NCBI RefSeq assembly: GCF_039538045.1
Contig: NZ_BAABBQ010000001.1
Coordinates: forward strand, 2,254,001 to 2,318,000
Direction: 5' to 3'
Length of the DNA stretch: 64,000 bases
From: Sphingomonas swuensis
Lineage (GTDB): Bacteria > Pseudomonadota > Alphaproteobacteria > Sphingomonadales > Sphingomonadaceae
Shown here: piece after piece, positions 46,383 to 57,352 of the stretch
Position numbering within the stretch: the stretch's first letter is position 1
How the letters are laid out: every line of letters starts with the position of its first letter
The notes under the pieces: generated by a model
What the model was told of the DNA's origin: nothing
The model's database searches: none
The model's input: only the letters and a program-made list of their open reading frames with translations
Program-made: the position numbers and the translations under genes

Positions 46383-47132
46383 TTAGCCTTCCGTGCTCTC
46401 GTCGGTGGCCGGAGCATTGTCCGTCACCTGAGCTTCGTTGTTCTGCGGAGCCGCGGCGGCGGTCTTGAGACCAGCCGGATACGGAGCATTCTCGTTGCGG
46501 GCGACCTTGACGCTGTCCTTGACGGTCAGCCAGCTGCCCTTGTGGCCCGGAACCGAGCCCTTGACGAACAGCAGCCCGCGCTCGGCGTCGGTGCGGACGA
46601 TCTCGAGGTTCTGCTGGGTGCGGTTGCGGGCGCCCATGTGGCCGGCCATCTTCTTGTTCTTGAAGACGCGACCCGGATCCTGGCGGTTGCCGGTCGAACC
46701 GTGCGAACGGTGCGAGACCGAGACGCCGTGGGTGGCACGAAGACCACCGAAGCCCCAGCGCTTCATGGCGCCGGCGAAACCCTTACCCTGGGTGACACCC
46801 GAGATGTCGACCATCTGGCCTTCGACGAAGTGATCGGCCGAGATCTCGGTCCCGAGGTCGAGGAGCGCGTCCTCGGCCACCCGGAACTCGACCACCTTGG
46901 CCTTGGGCTCGACTTCGGCCTTGCCGAAGGCGCCGCGCTGCGGCTTGTTCACATTCTTGGCCTTGGCGGTACCCGCGCCGAGCTGGACGGCGGTATAACC
47001 GTCCGTCTCGCCGTCGCGGCGGCCAACGACCTGTACGCCATCGAGCTGGAGAACCGTCACGGGAACGTGACGTCCGTCCGCCTGGAACAGGCGGGTCATT
47101 CCAACCTTCTTGGCGATCACGCCGGTGCGCAT
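46383..47132 (-). CDS. rplC: 50S ribosomal protein L3 with acidic C-terminal tail
   Basis: ATG 47132 gives 249 residues starting [17 protein letters not shown], preceded by GAGGAG. The uL3 core is complete ([23 protein letters not shown]). After about residue 220 comes an extra Ala/Gln/Asp/Glu-rich tail of about 27 residues not found in E. coli L3 (209). L3 initiates 50S assembly. Confidence 0.97.
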   Translation of the reverse strand: MRTGVIAKKVGMTRLFQADGRHVPVTVLQLDGVQVVGRRDGETDGYTAVQLGAGTAKAKNVNKPQRGAFGKAEVEPKAKVVEFRVAEDALLDLGTEISADHFVEGQMVDISGVTQGKGFAGAMKRWGFGGLRATHGVSVSHRSHGSTGNRQDPGRVFKNKKMAGHMGARNRTQQNLEIVRTDAERGLLFVKGSVPGHKGSWLTVKDSVKVARNENAPYPAGLKTAAAAPQNNEAQVTDNAPATDESTEG

Positions 47133-47339
47133 GATCAACACTCCTCACAGAGGCCTAATCCGTTACCGGAAGAGGCATGCAGCCCGTGAATAAGTGCGTC
47201 GCCCCGCCTGGGCTATTCCTGCCGAGGCAGGAGACGGGGGACGCAGACCGGGCAACCTCGTGAGAGGCCTCCCGCGGTATCCCTTTGTTTTGGCGCAGCA
47301 GGATCGCTCGAAAGCGATTCAACCGCCGCGCCGCAGCCC
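47133..47339 (-). promoter_or_regulatory. 207-base rpsJ-rplC spacer with two hairpins, possible leader
   Basis: This is much longer than other gaps in the ribosomal cluster and contains no convincing gene. On the minus strand, ATCGCT-TTCG-AGCGAT (47303-47318) is a UUCG-capped hairpin that extends with a G-U and a G-C pair. TCCTGC-CTCG-GCAGGA (47217-47232) is a second perfect hairpin. GAGGAG precedes rplC. No T-tract follows either stem, so an RNA leader, processing site or internal promoter region is more likely than a terminator. Confidence 0.5.
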
Positions 47340-47651
<312 letters not shown>

Positions 47652-47862
47652 ATCTTCCACTACCGATTGCAAAGAGCCGCTGGACGGTTACCCGCCCAAG
47701 AAAAGCTGAGGCCGCAGCCGATTACCCCCGGTCTCCCGGGTCGGTTTGACCCCAACGCTGAAACTTGGTGACAGGGACGAATCCCCGTCGGTGGAGGGGC
47801 CTCTACAGAGGCGTGGGGGTGAGATCAAGCCCTGCGTTCGGGCGCGCACGTTCGAACTCGCG
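47652..47862 (-). other. 211-base spacer upstream of rpsJ with hairpins
   Basis: No gene is visible. Two perfect small stems are present: CCCGG-TCTC-CCGGG (47727-47740; a GNRA-type GAGA loop on the minus strand) and GCCTC-TACA-GAGGC (47799-47812). The region must end the cation-transporter transcript and probably carries a promoter or leader for the S10 operon. I could not identify a convincing -35/-10 pair. Confidence 0.45.
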
Positions 47863-48783
47863 CTAAAGTTCCTCGCACGCGCCGCGTGGAACGAAGCTCA
47901 GCTGGGCCAGCCGCCAACTCCGCTCGGGGTTGCCGGGCCAGATGTCGGCGAGATCGACCTGGGCGTCCGGATCGACCCCGCCGACCTGCGCCAGGATGTA
48001 GCGCCCGGTTTCACGGGTGCGGACCTCGGCACCCGGATAGCGCGCCTTCAGCGCTTCGCGGAGCACCTCCACCTCCTCGGCGATCTCGTCGCTGTCGAGC
48101 TTGCGCGGCGCTCCGTCGATCAGCTCGGCGGTCGACGACCGCAGGGCGCCCACGCCATCCTTGATGATGCTCGCGGAGATGACGGCGCTAGCCACGGCGT
48201 CGGCCCACCAATAGCCGAGCCCCAGCCCGAGGATCCCGCCGATCCCTGCCAGCCCGGTCATCCAGTCGGCCTTCTGCATCAGCGCGTCGGTGTGCAGCAC
48301 CTTGTCCTGGAGCCGCTCCGCCACCGGCTCCTTCATCCGGCCGAGGATCACCGGCGGGATGATCGAATAGACCAGCGCGGCGATCATCAGCCAGCCCAAC
48401 CAGACGGTCTGGCCGAGGATCGTCACCGGCGGGATGGTGACATGCTCCTGCTTGATCAGCGTCATCGCCGATTCGAACAGCAGGAAGACGCCGACCGCCG
48501 ACAGCGCCGTCGCCGAAATCAAGAAGGCGAGGCTCTGGACCCGGTGGAAGCCGAACGGGAACGCCCTTGTCGGCCCCCTCACCTCCAGCCGCGCGGCGAC
48601 CAGGAAGACGATCGACGGCACGAGGCTGAGGATGTCCTCGAACCAGGCGGTCCGCATCGCCTGGCTCGAGCCGGTGGCGAAGAACATCACCACCACCACC
48701 GAACTCACCCAGAACAAAGTCCACCATTCGAGCCGCCGCGCGCGAGCGAAGTCGGCGAGGATCGGCCGGGGAATCCCGGTCAC
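47863..48783 (-). CDS. Cation diffusion facilitator family transporter
   Basis: GTG 48783 overlaps the preceding gene's stop by four bases and gives 306 residues. The protein has about six membrane spans with CDF features: an acidic pair in FEDILSLVPSIVFL (span 2), GFHRVQSLAFL, and HTDALMQKADWMTG (span 5, the metal-site His/Asp). A C-terminal cytosolic domain of about 90 residues follows. CDF proteins export Zn2+, Fe2+, Mn2+ or similar ions by proton antiport; the metal cannot be told here. Finding it between tuf and rpsJ is unusual. Confidence 0.85.
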   Translation of the reverse strand: MTGIPRPILADFARARRLEWWTLFWVSSVVVVMFFATGSSQAMRTAWFEDILSLVPSIVFLVAARLEVRGPTRAFPFGFHRVQSLAFLISATALSAVGVFLLFESAMTLIKQEHVTIPPVTILGQTVWLGWLMIAALVYSIIPPVILGRMKEPVAERLQDKVLHTDALMQKADWMTGLAGIGGILGLGLGYWWADAVASAVISASIIKDGVGALRSSTAELIDGAPRKLDSDEIAEEVEVLREALKARYPGAEVRTRETGRYILAQVGGVDPDAQVDLADIWPGNPERSWRLAQLSFVPRGACEEL

Positions 48784-49220
48784 CGCCGGCCCCTCACCTG
48801 CTCGACCTTGCGGTGAAGAAGGCTGATCCAGGCATTCTCGCCGTTGCGGGCCATTGCGACGAGCCGCACCGGCGCCTTCTCGGCCGCCGGCGACAGCGGC
48901 TTGGAGGCATGGACCTTGATCGCCCAAGGGCTCTTCCGCGCCATCGTGCCGACCACCAGGTCGAGCTCGCCCTCCTCAAGCTGGGTGAGGAGATGCTCGG
49001 CGGCCCCGACGCGCAGTCGCGGCTCGGCACCAGCCTCGACGCCAAGCGCCTCGATCAGCCGACGACCTCGACCCTCGCGGTCCTCGGAGCCGGCGATGAG
49101 GCCGACCCGGAAGCTCTTCTGCTCGCGGATCTGCTCGAGCGAACCCTCGCTGTCTCTCGGGAGATCGCCGCAGCCGACAACAGCGGCGGTGAGCAGGAAG
49201 GGGAGAAACGCAGACTTCAT
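48780..49220 (-). CDS. Lipoprotein resembling half of a family-3 solute-binding protein
   Basis: ATG 49220 gives 146 residues. A lipoprotein signal peptide ends in AVVGCGD (Cys about 18). The rest resembles a reduced SBP_bac_3 fold: [11 protein letters not shown] at the first strand and [20 protein letters not shown] at the typical ligand-lobe motif. At about 125 mature residues it is half the normal size, with the second lobe apparently missing. It overlaps the cation transporter by four bases, so a joint role such as metal or solute sensing at the membrane is possible but unproven. Confidence 0.7.
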   Translation of the reverse strand: MKSAFLPFLLTAAVVGCGDLPRDSEGSLEQIREQKSFRVGLIAGSEDREGRGRRLIEALGVEAGAEPRLRVGAAEHLLTQLEEGELDLVVGTMARKSPWAIKVHASKPLSPAAEKAPVRLVAMARNGENAWISLLHRKVEQVRGRR

Positions 49221-49291
49221 TACGGCGGCAGAACGCAACTCTGCTCGGTCATGTTCCCGTAGCCGGATCGCACCTGCCTCAGACAGCGAAA

Positions 49292-49319
49292 GGCCCGACA
49301 CTCTCGCGAGTGCCGGGCC
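49292..49319 (-). terminator. Terminator-like hairpin downstream of tuf
   Basis: The arms GGCCCGACACTC (49292-49303) and GAGTGCCGGGCC (49308-49319) pair over 12 bases with one mismatch around a 4-base loop, 40 bases after the tuf stop. On the minus strand a short TTT follows. It likely ends the str operon and separates it from the lipoprotein gene. Confidence 0.7.
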
Positions 49320-49359
49320 CTTGCCGTCAGTTCCTTGCGCCGAGAGGCGCGGCAGGAGC

Positions 49360-50550
49360 TTACTTGGTGATGGTGCCCACCACGCCGGCGCCGACGGTGC
49401 GGCCGCCTTCGCGGATGGCGAAGCGGAGGCCCTGATCCATCGCGATCGGGGCGATCAGCTTGACGCCGAGGGTCACGTTGTCGCCCGGCATGACCATCTC
49501 GGTGCCCTCGGGGAGGGTCACTTCGCCGGTCACGTCGGTGGTGCGGAAGTAGAACTGCGGACGATAGTTGGCGAAGAACGGCGTGTGACGGCCACCCTCG
49601 TCCTTCGACAGCACGTACACTTCGGCCGAGAAGTCGGTGTGCGGAGTGATCGAGCCCGGCTTGCAGAGAACCTGGCCACGCTCGACTTCGTCACGGCCGA
49701 CGCCGCGGATCAGCGCACCGATGTTGTCGCCGGCCTGGCCCTGGTCGAGCAGCTTGCGGAACATCTCGACGCCGGTGACGACGGTCTTCTTGGTGTCCTT
49801 GATGCCGACGATCTCGACTTCCTCGCCAACCTTGACGATGCCGGTCTCGACGCGGCCGGTCACGACGGTGCCGCGGCCCGAGATCGAGAACACGTCCTCG
49901 ATCGGCATCAGGAACGGCTTGTCGAGCGGACGCTCCGGCTGCGGGATCCAGTCGTCGACGGCCTGCATCAGCTTGAGGATCGCTTCCTCGCCGATGTTCT
50001 CGTCACGATCTTCCAGGACCGCCAGCGCCGAACCGGCGACGATCGGAATGTTGTCGCCGTCGAAGCCGCGCTTGGAAAGCTCCTCGCGGATTTCCAGCTC
50101 GACCAGCTCGAGCAGCTCGGGATCGTCGACCTGGTCGACCTTGTTGAGGAAGACGACCATGGTCGGAACGCCGACCTGCGCCGCGAGCAGGATGTGCTCC
50201 TTGGTCTGCGGCATCGGGCCGTCGGCAGCCGACACGACCAGGATCGCGCCGTCCATCTGCGCGGCGCCGGTGATCATGTTCTTCACATAGTCGGCGTGGC
50301 CCGGGCAATCGACGTGCGCGTAGTGGCGGGCGGCGGTCTCATACTCGACGTGGGCGGTCGAGATGGTGATGCCGCGCTCGCGCTCTTCCGGCGCCTTGTC
50401 GATGTTGGCGAAGTCGACGGCGGTGCCGCCGCCATGCTTGGCCAGCACCTTGGTGATCGCTGCGGTCAGCGACGTCTTGCCATGGTCGACGTGACCGATG
50501 GTGCCAATGTTCACGTGCGGCTTGTTCCGCTCGAATTTCGCCTTCGCCAT
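49360..50550 (-). CDS. tuf: Translation elongation factor Tu
   Basis: The 396-residue GTPase has G1 [11 protein letters not shown]3 DCPGHADY, G4 NKVD and the domain 2/3 sequences of EF-Tu. It carries aminoacyl-tRNA to the ribosome. A 71-base spacer to fusA contains the hairpin CGCTCGC-CCGATT-GCGAGCG (50579-50598). A terminator-like stem follows the gene, which points to transcript control separate from rpsJ. Confidence 0.99.
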   Translation of the reverse strand: MAKAKFERNKPHVNIGTIGHVDHGKTSLTAAITKVLAKHGGGTAVDFANIDKAPEERERGITISTAHVEYETAARHYAHVDCPGHADYVKNMITGAAQMDGAILVVSAADGPMPQTKEHILLAAQVGVPTMVVFLNKVDQVDDPELLELVELEIREELSKRGFDGDNIPIVAGSALAVLEDRDENIGEEAILKLMQAVDDWIPQPERPLDKPFLMPIEDVFSISGRGTVVTGRVETGIVKVGEEVEIVGIKDTKKTVVTGVEMFRKLLDQGQAGDNIGALIRGVGRDEVERGQVLCKPGSITPHTDFSAEVYVLSKDEGGRHTPFFANYRPQFYFRTTDVTGEVTLPEGTEMVMPGDNVTLGVKLIAPIAMDQGLRFAIREGGRTVGAGVVGTITK

Positions 50551-50621
50551 GTTACGCCTCTTCTTGGGTTATCAGGACCGCTCGCCCGATTGCGAGCGCG
50601 CCCTTAGCGTCTAAAATTGAG

Positions 50622-52715
<2,094 letters not shown>

Positions 52716-52781
52716 GGTCGGTGCTTCCTTCGATGTGCGGAGGCCCGGCCGGGCCGGACCCCCACGATATAGGTGCTTGTT

Positions 52782-53252
52782 TTACCAGCGGTAGTGGCTG
52801 AAGGCGCGGTTCGCTTCGGCCATGCGGTGCGTGTCTTCGCGCTTCTTGACCGCGTTGCCGCGGTTCTGCGAGGCGTCCATCAGCTCACCCGACAGGCGGG
52901 CGGCCATGGTCTTCTCGCTGCGGGCGCGGGCGGCGGTGATCAGCCAGCGGATCGCAAGCGCCTGGGCGCGGACGTCACGGACCTCGACGGGGACCTGGTA
53001 GGTCGCGCCACCGACACGGCGGCTGCGGACCTCGATGCCCGGCTTCACGTTGTTGAGCGCGTCGTGGAAGACCCCGATCGGGTCCTTCTTGAGACGGGTC
53101 TCGACCACGTCGAGGGCACCGTAGACGATGCTCTCGGCGACCGACTTCTTGCCATCGAGCATGACCGAATTCATGAACTTCGACAGGGTGATGTCACCGA
53201 ACTTCGGGTCCGGCAGGATCTCGCGCTTTTCTGGGCGACGACGACGGGACAT
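52782..53252 (-). CDS. rpsG: 30S ribosomal protein S7
   Basis: The 156-residue protein starts [20 protein letters not shown] and contains [18 protein letters not shown] and [30 protein letters not shown] in sequence, typical uS7. It nucleates 30S head assembly and in E. coli represses its own operon. The fusA spacer contains the palindrome GGCCCGGCCGGGCC. Confidence 0.98.
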   Translation of the reverse strand: MSRRRRPEKREILPDPKFGDITLSKFMNSVMLDGKKSVAESIVYGALDVVETRLKKDPIGVFHDALNNVKPGIEVRSRRVGGATYQVPVEVRDVRAQALAIRWLITAARARSEKTMAARLSGELMDASQNRGNAVKKREDTHRMAEANRAFSHYRW

Positions 53253-53312
53253 TGATTATTCCTTTTTCGAGCGGCGCGCCTGCGACTCTCACGCGGCGCG
53301 GCCAACACCAGC

Positions 53313-53684
53313 TTACTTCGGGCGCTTGGCGCCGTACTTCGAGCGCGACTGACGACGGTCCTTGACACCCTGGGTGTCGAGCACGCCGCGAAGCACGTGG
53401 TAGCGGACACCCGGAAGGTCGCGCACACGGCCGCCACGGATCAGGACCACCGAGTGCTCCTGAAGATTGTGGCCCTCACCCGGGATGTAGCTGATGACTT
53501 CGCGCTGGTTGGTCAGGCGGACCTTGGCCACCTTGCGCAGCGCCGAGTTCGGCTTCTTCGGGGTCGTGGTGTAGACACGGGTGCAAACGCCGCGCTTCTG
53601 CGGGTTCTGGTCCATCGCAGGGACCTTGCTCTTGGCCTTCTGCGGCTCGCGACCCTTGCGGATCAGCTGGTTGATCGTTGGCAT
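53313..53684 (-). CDS. rpsL: 30S ribosomal protein S12, Arg88 form
   Basis: ATG 53684 gives 123 residues, starting [15 protein letters not shown]. The decoding-centre loop [17 protein letters not shown] keeps Lys43. The second loop reads [14 protein letters not shown], so residue 88 is Arg where E. coli and Mycobacterium tuberculosis have Lys; K88R is a known streptomycin-resistance change in those species. Here it appears to be the native residue. The gene heads the str operon, with a candidate promoter about 155 bases upstream. Confidence 0.98.
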   Translation of the reverse strand: MPTINQLIRKGREPQKAKSKVPAMDQNPQKRGVCTRVYTTTPKKPNSALRKVAKVRLTNQREVISYIPGEGHNLQEHSVVLIRGGRVRDLPGVRYHVLRGVLDTQGVKDRRQSRSKYGAKRPK

Positions 53685-53746
53685 GAAGCCCTTCACCTTT
53701 GAATTGCCGGAAGACCCGGCGGTTACTTTGGCTGTTCAAGCGCGAA

Positions 53747-53773
53747 GGCCGGCCGACCCGAAGGCCGCCGGCC
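53747..53773 (-). promoter_or_regulatory. GC-rich hairpin in the rpsL leader
   Basis: GGCCGGC (53747-53753) pairs perfectly with GCCGGCC (53767-53773) around a 13-base loop, between the candidate promoter and the rpsL start. It could be a regulatory leader structure or a transcript-stability element. No T-tract follows on the minus strand. Confidence 0.4.
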
Positions 53774-53840
53774 GTCCCGCGAAGTAACAACGCAATGTTC
53801 TGCTCTGTCCGCAGGACCTTGGCCGCCGCGAACGAGCCGC

Positions 53841-53869
53841 CCCTTACCGAAGCGGCTCCGCGCGGTCAA
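53841..53869 (-). promoter_or_regulatory. Candidate housekeeping promoter of the str operon
   Basis: On the minus strand TTGACC (53869-53864), a 17-base spacer and TAAGGG (53846-53841) form a plausible -35/-10 pair. The -35 box matches the consensus at five of six positions; the -10 box is weak, as is common in GC-rich alphaproteobacteria. It lies about 155 bases upstream of rpsL and is the only good pair I see in this gap. Confidence 0.5.
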
Positions 53870-53888
53870 CTCTCGGGTGACGGGCCGC

Positions 53889-54311
53889 TCACTCGCTGGT
53901 CTTGCCGTCCCACTCGTCATTGTCGTGGTCGGCCTCGGCCTGCGCCTTGGTCTTGTGGACGACCTTGTCCTTGTGCTCGGGCGGACCGTAGAGGGTGTAG
54001 AACTGGAGCGGCTCCTCGCCGGTGTTCTTCACATTGTGGCGGGCGCCGGCGGGCACGATCACCGCAGTGTCGTCCTCGACCCGGTTCTCCTTGCCGTCGA
54101 TCACGACCACGCCCTCGCCTTCCTCGAAGCGGAAGAACTGGTCGCGGTCCTCGTGCGTCTCCTCGCCGATCTCCTCGCCCGGAGCGAGGCTCATCAGCAC
54201 CAGCTGGAGGTGCTCGCCGGTGTAGAGCACGCGGCGGAAGTCGTTGTTGGCGATCGTCGCTTCCTCGATGTCCGCGCAATAGCCCTGCTTGGTCGTCTTG
54301 GTGTCGCTCAC
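53889..54311 (-). CDS. Cupin-domain protein
   Basis: The 140-residue protein is a single cupin barrel: QLVLMSLAPGEEIGEETHEDRDQFFRFEEGEG in sequence is cupin motif 1 (His and Glu metal ligands), and VPAGARHNVKNTG is motif 2. The C-terminus is charged (HKTKAQAEADHDND). Function is unknown; such small cupins are often stress-related or isomerase-like. It overlaps the DUF4142 stop by four bases and is probably co-expressed with it. Confidence 0.85.
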   Translation of the reverse strand: MSDTKTTKQGYCADIEEATIANNDFRRVLYTGEHLQLVLMSLAPGEEIGEETHEDRDQFFRFEEGEGVVVIDGKENRVEDDTAVIVPAGARHNVKNTGEEPLQFYTLYGPPEHKDKVVHKTKAQAEADHDNDEWDGKTSE

Positions 54312-54904
54312 TTGATCTTCTCCAGTGCGTTGAGGTGCTTCTGGACTACCCCGGTGACCTTGGCGGCATGGTCCTTGAGAGGACCGGCCGGCGCCGACGC
54401 GAGGTAGCTGTTGACCTTGGCCAGAGTCTCCTGGTGCCCGGCGCGCTGGTCGGCAAGGTAGCGCTGGTCGAAGCCTGCGCCCGACAGCGCCCGAAGTGCC
54501 TCGACCTGCGCCTGCTTGTCGGCGGGGAGAGCGGTCGGGACCGTCAGCCCGGCAGACTGCGCCGCGGCCTTGAGCTCGCTGGTCGACTTGCCATGCTCGT
54601 CGATCATCATCTGGGCGTAGGTCTTGGCGCTCGGCAAGGTCGCCTTGTCGAGCGCGATCTGGCTGCTCTGGATCTCGAACATGTCGCTGGTCGCGGCATC
54701 CTGGACATAAGCCTGGTTCGCCGAGGCGTTCGCCGCACCGCCCATGTTGCCGTCTGCCATGCCATTGCCGAGCCCGCTGTTCTCGACCGGCGCCTCGTCG
54801 GCCATGCCCTGCGTCTGGTTGTTGGAGACGGTCGTCCCCGATTGCTTGCAGGCAGAGAGGGCGAGGACGCCTGTCGCCACCGCAGTCAGAAGTACCTTGT
54901 TCAT
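54308..54904 (-). CDS. DUF4142-domain lipoprotein
   Basis: The 198-residue protein has a lipoprotein signal (LALSACKQSG, Cys about 19), a disordered Asn/Gly-rich linker, and a helical DUF4142 domain (YVQDAATSDMFEIQSSQIAL, then MMIDEHGKSTSELKAAA). The fold is ferritin-like; the role is unknown and often linked to envelope stress. An EcfG-like promoter motif lies just upstream. Confidence 0.88.
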   Translation of the reverse strand: MNKVLLTAVATGVLALSACKQSGTTVSNNQTQGMADEAPVENSGLGNGMADGNMGGAANASANQAYVQDAATSDMFEIQSSQIALDKATLPSAKTYAQMMIDEHGKSTSELKAAAQSAGLTVPTALPADKQAQVEALRALSGAGFDQRYLADQRAGHQETLAKVNSYLASAPAGPLKDHAAKVTGVVQKHLNALEKIK

Positions 54905-54939
54905 CGTCCTCGGATCCTCATGGATTGTTCGAGGACGCC

Positions 54940-54964
54940 AACAAGGGAGGGGGCGCTGCGTTCC
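54940..54964 (-). promoter_or_regulatory. EcfG-like general-stress promoter motif
   Basis: On the minus strand GGAAC (54964-54960), 16 bases, then TGTT (54943-54940) resembles the alphaproteobacterial EcfG consensus GGAAC-N16/17-CGTT with one mismatch. The start codon of the DUF4142 gene is 36 bases downstream. One mismatch in a short motif leaves a real chance of coincidence. Confidence 0.4.
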
Positions 54965-56257
54965 TTAGGGCTTGGGTCCCCGGACCAGCACCCCGCCCTT
55001 GACCACCGCGACCGGACTGGCGAGCGGGGCGACGTCGGCGAGCGGATTGCCCGAAACCGCGACGAGGTCGCCGAAGCGCCCGACCGCGATCGCACCGACG
55101 TCCTTCTCGCGGCCGAGCGCCTCGGCTCCGTTGCGGGTCGCCGCCTGGATCGCCTGCAACGGCGTCATTCCGTAGCGCACCATCGTCCCGAATTGCCGGC
55201 CGACGAGGCCGTGCGGCATCACGCCGGCGTCCGAGCCGAACACCATCCGCACGCCCGCCTGATGCGCGCGGCGGAAGTTCTGCCGCTGCAGTTCGCCGAT
55301 CTCGCGGTCCTTGCGGAGGTTGTCCTCAAGCACGCCGTTCTTGCGGCCCTCGGCCTGGGTGTAGTCGGTGTTGTAGATATCCATCGAGAACCAGCAGGGT
55401 CGTGCGCGCTGCGCGCACAGCCTTAACCCCTCGGCATCGGCAAGGCTGGCATGCTCGATCGTGTCGATCCCCGCACGCACCGCCGCCTTGATCCCGTCCG
55501 CGCCATGCGCGTGGGCGGCGACCCGAAGTCCCCACTGGTGCGCCTCGTCGGCGATGGCGCGAAGCTCGGTCTCGCTCAGCTGCTGCTGGCCGGGCTCGGT
55601 GTTGCGCGAAAAGACCCCGCCGGTGGCGCAGACCTTGATCACCTCGGCGCCATATTTGCGCTGCCGCCGGACCTGGTAGCGGAGCTCCTCGACTCCGTCG
55701 GCGACACCTTCTTCCTTGTTGGCCTTCTCGAGGCTCGGAGGAAGGAAGGTCGAGTCGCAGTGGCCGCCGGTCGCACCGAGCGCGAAGCCTGCCGGGACGA
55801 TCCGCGGGCCCACCGCATAGCCTTCGTCGATCGCCTGTTTCAGCCCGATGTCGTTGCGGTTCTGCGAGCCGACGTTGCGGACGGTGGTGAAACCCGCATC
55901 GAGCATCGCCTTCGCATTGCCGACCGCGGTCATGCCGAAGAAGCTGTCGGTGAACTCGAGCCCGCGATAGCCGCCGATGTCGGCCGGGCTGTCGAGGTGG
56001 ACGTGCATGTCGATGAAGCCGGGCAGCAGCGTCGTCCCGGCAAGGTCGATGTGGCGGACCTCGCTCGACCAGCGGACCGTGCGCGCGTCGGCGATCGAAG
56101 TGATCCGCCCGTCGTCGCCGATGAAGACCGCGGGATAGTCGACCACCTTGCCGGTCAGCACGTCGACCATCCGGTCGGCGGTCACCACCACCTTCTCGGC
56201 CGAGGCCGGCGCCGTCGCCATCACCGAACCGAGCAACGCGAGCAGCAGCTTCTTCAT
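54965..56257 (-). CDS. Secreted amidohydrolase, imidazolonepropionase/prolidase-like
   Basis: The 430-residue protein has a signal peptide (LLALLGSVMATAPASA) and an amidohydrolase barrel. Metal ligands are visible in DMHVHLD, in VIKVCATGG (Lys that is carboxylated in this superfamily), AAHAHGADG, TIEHASL and FGSDAG. Relatives include Xaa-Pro dipeptidases and N-acyl amino acid hydrolases of the periplasm. The substrate is not known. Translation probably starts at ATG 56257, following a purine-rich GGGGGGAAGAC. Confidence 0.87.
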   Translation of the reverse strand: MKKLLLALLGSVMATAPASAEKVVVTADRMVDVLTGKVVDYPAVFIGDDGRITSIADARTVRWSSEVRHIDLAGTTLLPGFIDMHVHLDSPADIGGYRGLEFTDSFFGMTAVGNAKAMLDAGFTTVRNVGSQNRNDIGLKQAIDEGYAVGPRIVPAGFALGATGGHCDSTFLPPSLEKANKEEGVADGVEELRYQVRRQRKYGAEVIKVCATGGVFSRNTEPGQQQLSETELRAIADEAHQWGLRVAAHAHGADGIKAAVRAGIDTIEHASLADAEGLRLCAQRARPCWFSMDIYNTDYTQAEGRKNGVLEDNLRKDREIGELQRQNFRRAHQAGVRMVFGSDAGVMPHGLVGRQFGTMVRYGMTPLQAIQAATRNGAEALGREKDVGAIAVGRFGDLVAVSGNPLADVAPLASPVAVVKGGVLVRGPKP

Positions 56258-56355
56258 CTGTCTTCCCCCCTGGACCCTGACCGATGTTGGCGGGGAGCGG
56301 GCGCCGACGCAACCGCCGCGGTTGCAACGCCGAGGCGCGGCCCCATCTCTTGATC

Positions 56356-57351
56356 ATGATCCCGCTGTCAGTCCTGGACCTCGCCCCGATCCCTCAAGGC
56401 TCGGAGGCCGGAGACGCGCTGCGCAACAGCGCCGACCTTGCCGCCCACGCCGAGAAGCTCGGCTTCAAGCGCTACTGGATGGCCGAGCATCACAGCATGC
56501 CCGGGATCGCCAGCGCGGCGACCGCGGTCGCCCTCGCCTTCGTCGGCGCCAACACCTCGACCATCCGCATCGGTTCGGGCGGGATCATGCTCCCCAACCA
56601 CGCACCGCTGACCATCGCCGAGCAGTTCGGAACGCTTGAGGCGCTCTATCCCGGACGGATCGACCTCGGGCTCGGCCGGGCGCCCGGCACCGACCAGGCC
56701 GCCGCTCATGCGCTCCGCCGCAACCTTGCATCGGACGCCAACCAGTTCCCGCAGGACGTGCTCGAGCTGCAGTCCTACCTTCGCGGCGGCGAGCAGCGGG
56801 TGCGGGCAGTGCCCGGCGAAGGCATGGACATTCCGCTGTGGATCCTCGGATCGAGCACCTTCGGCGCGCAATTGGCGGCGATGCTCGGCCTGCCCTACGC
56901 CTTCGCCTCGCACTTCGCCCCGGCGCAGATGATGGACGCGATCGCCGTGTATCGCGAGACCTTCCGGCCTTCGGCGCAGCTCGCTAAGCCCTATGTCATG
57001 CTCGGCTTCAACGTCATCGCCGCCGACAGCGACGAGGAAGCCGAGCTGCTCGCCACCTCGATCCAGCAGGCGTTCGTCGCGCTTCGCACGGGCACGCCGG
57101 GCAAGCTCCCGCCGCCCCTGCCCGGCTTCGCCGACACGCTGCCGCTGCAGGCCAAGGCGATGCTCGACCAATTGCTGTCCTGCTCGGCGATTGGCAGCCC
57201 GGAGACGGTCCGTCGCAAGACCCTCGACTTCATCGAGCGGACCGGGGCCGACGAGCTGATCGTCACCGCGCAGATCCACGACCACCAGGCCCGCCGCCGC
57301 TCCTACGCGCTGCTTGCCGAAGCGGTGATGACAGAGCCCGCGCTGGCCTGA
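56356..57351 (+). CDS. LLM-class flavin-dependent oxidoreductase
   Basis: ATG 56356 gives 331 residues starting [16 protein letters not shown]. The luciferase-like barrel is shown by [32 protein letters not shown] and [14 protein letters not shown]. This subgroup (MsnO8-like) binds FMN or F420; the Sphingomonas background suggests FMN. The substrate is unknown. The gene runs divergent to the amidohydrolase and convergent to lpd. Confidence 0.9.
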   Translation: MIPLSVLDLAPIPQGSEAGDALRNSADLAAHAEKLGFKRYWMAEHHSMPGIASAATAVALAFVGANTSTIRIGSGGIMLPNHAPLTIAEQFGTLEALYPGRIDLGLGRAPGTDQAAAHALRRNLASDANQFPQDVLELQSYLRGGEQRVRAVPGEGMDIPLWILGSSTFGAQLAAMLGLPYAFASHFAPAQMMDAIAVYRETFRPSAQLAKPYVMLGFNVIAADSDEEAELLATSIQQAFVALRTGTPGKLPPPLPGFADTLPLQAKAMLDQLLSCSAIGSPETVRRKTLDFIERTGADELIVTAQIHDHQARRRSYALLAEAVMTEPALA

Positions 57352-57352
57352 G

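Noticed and set aside
47652..47862. Possible tRNA or small RNA in the spacer before rpsJ
   Set aside because: I looked for an acceptor stem and a GGTTCRAATCC-type T-loop and found no consistent cloverleaf on either strand.
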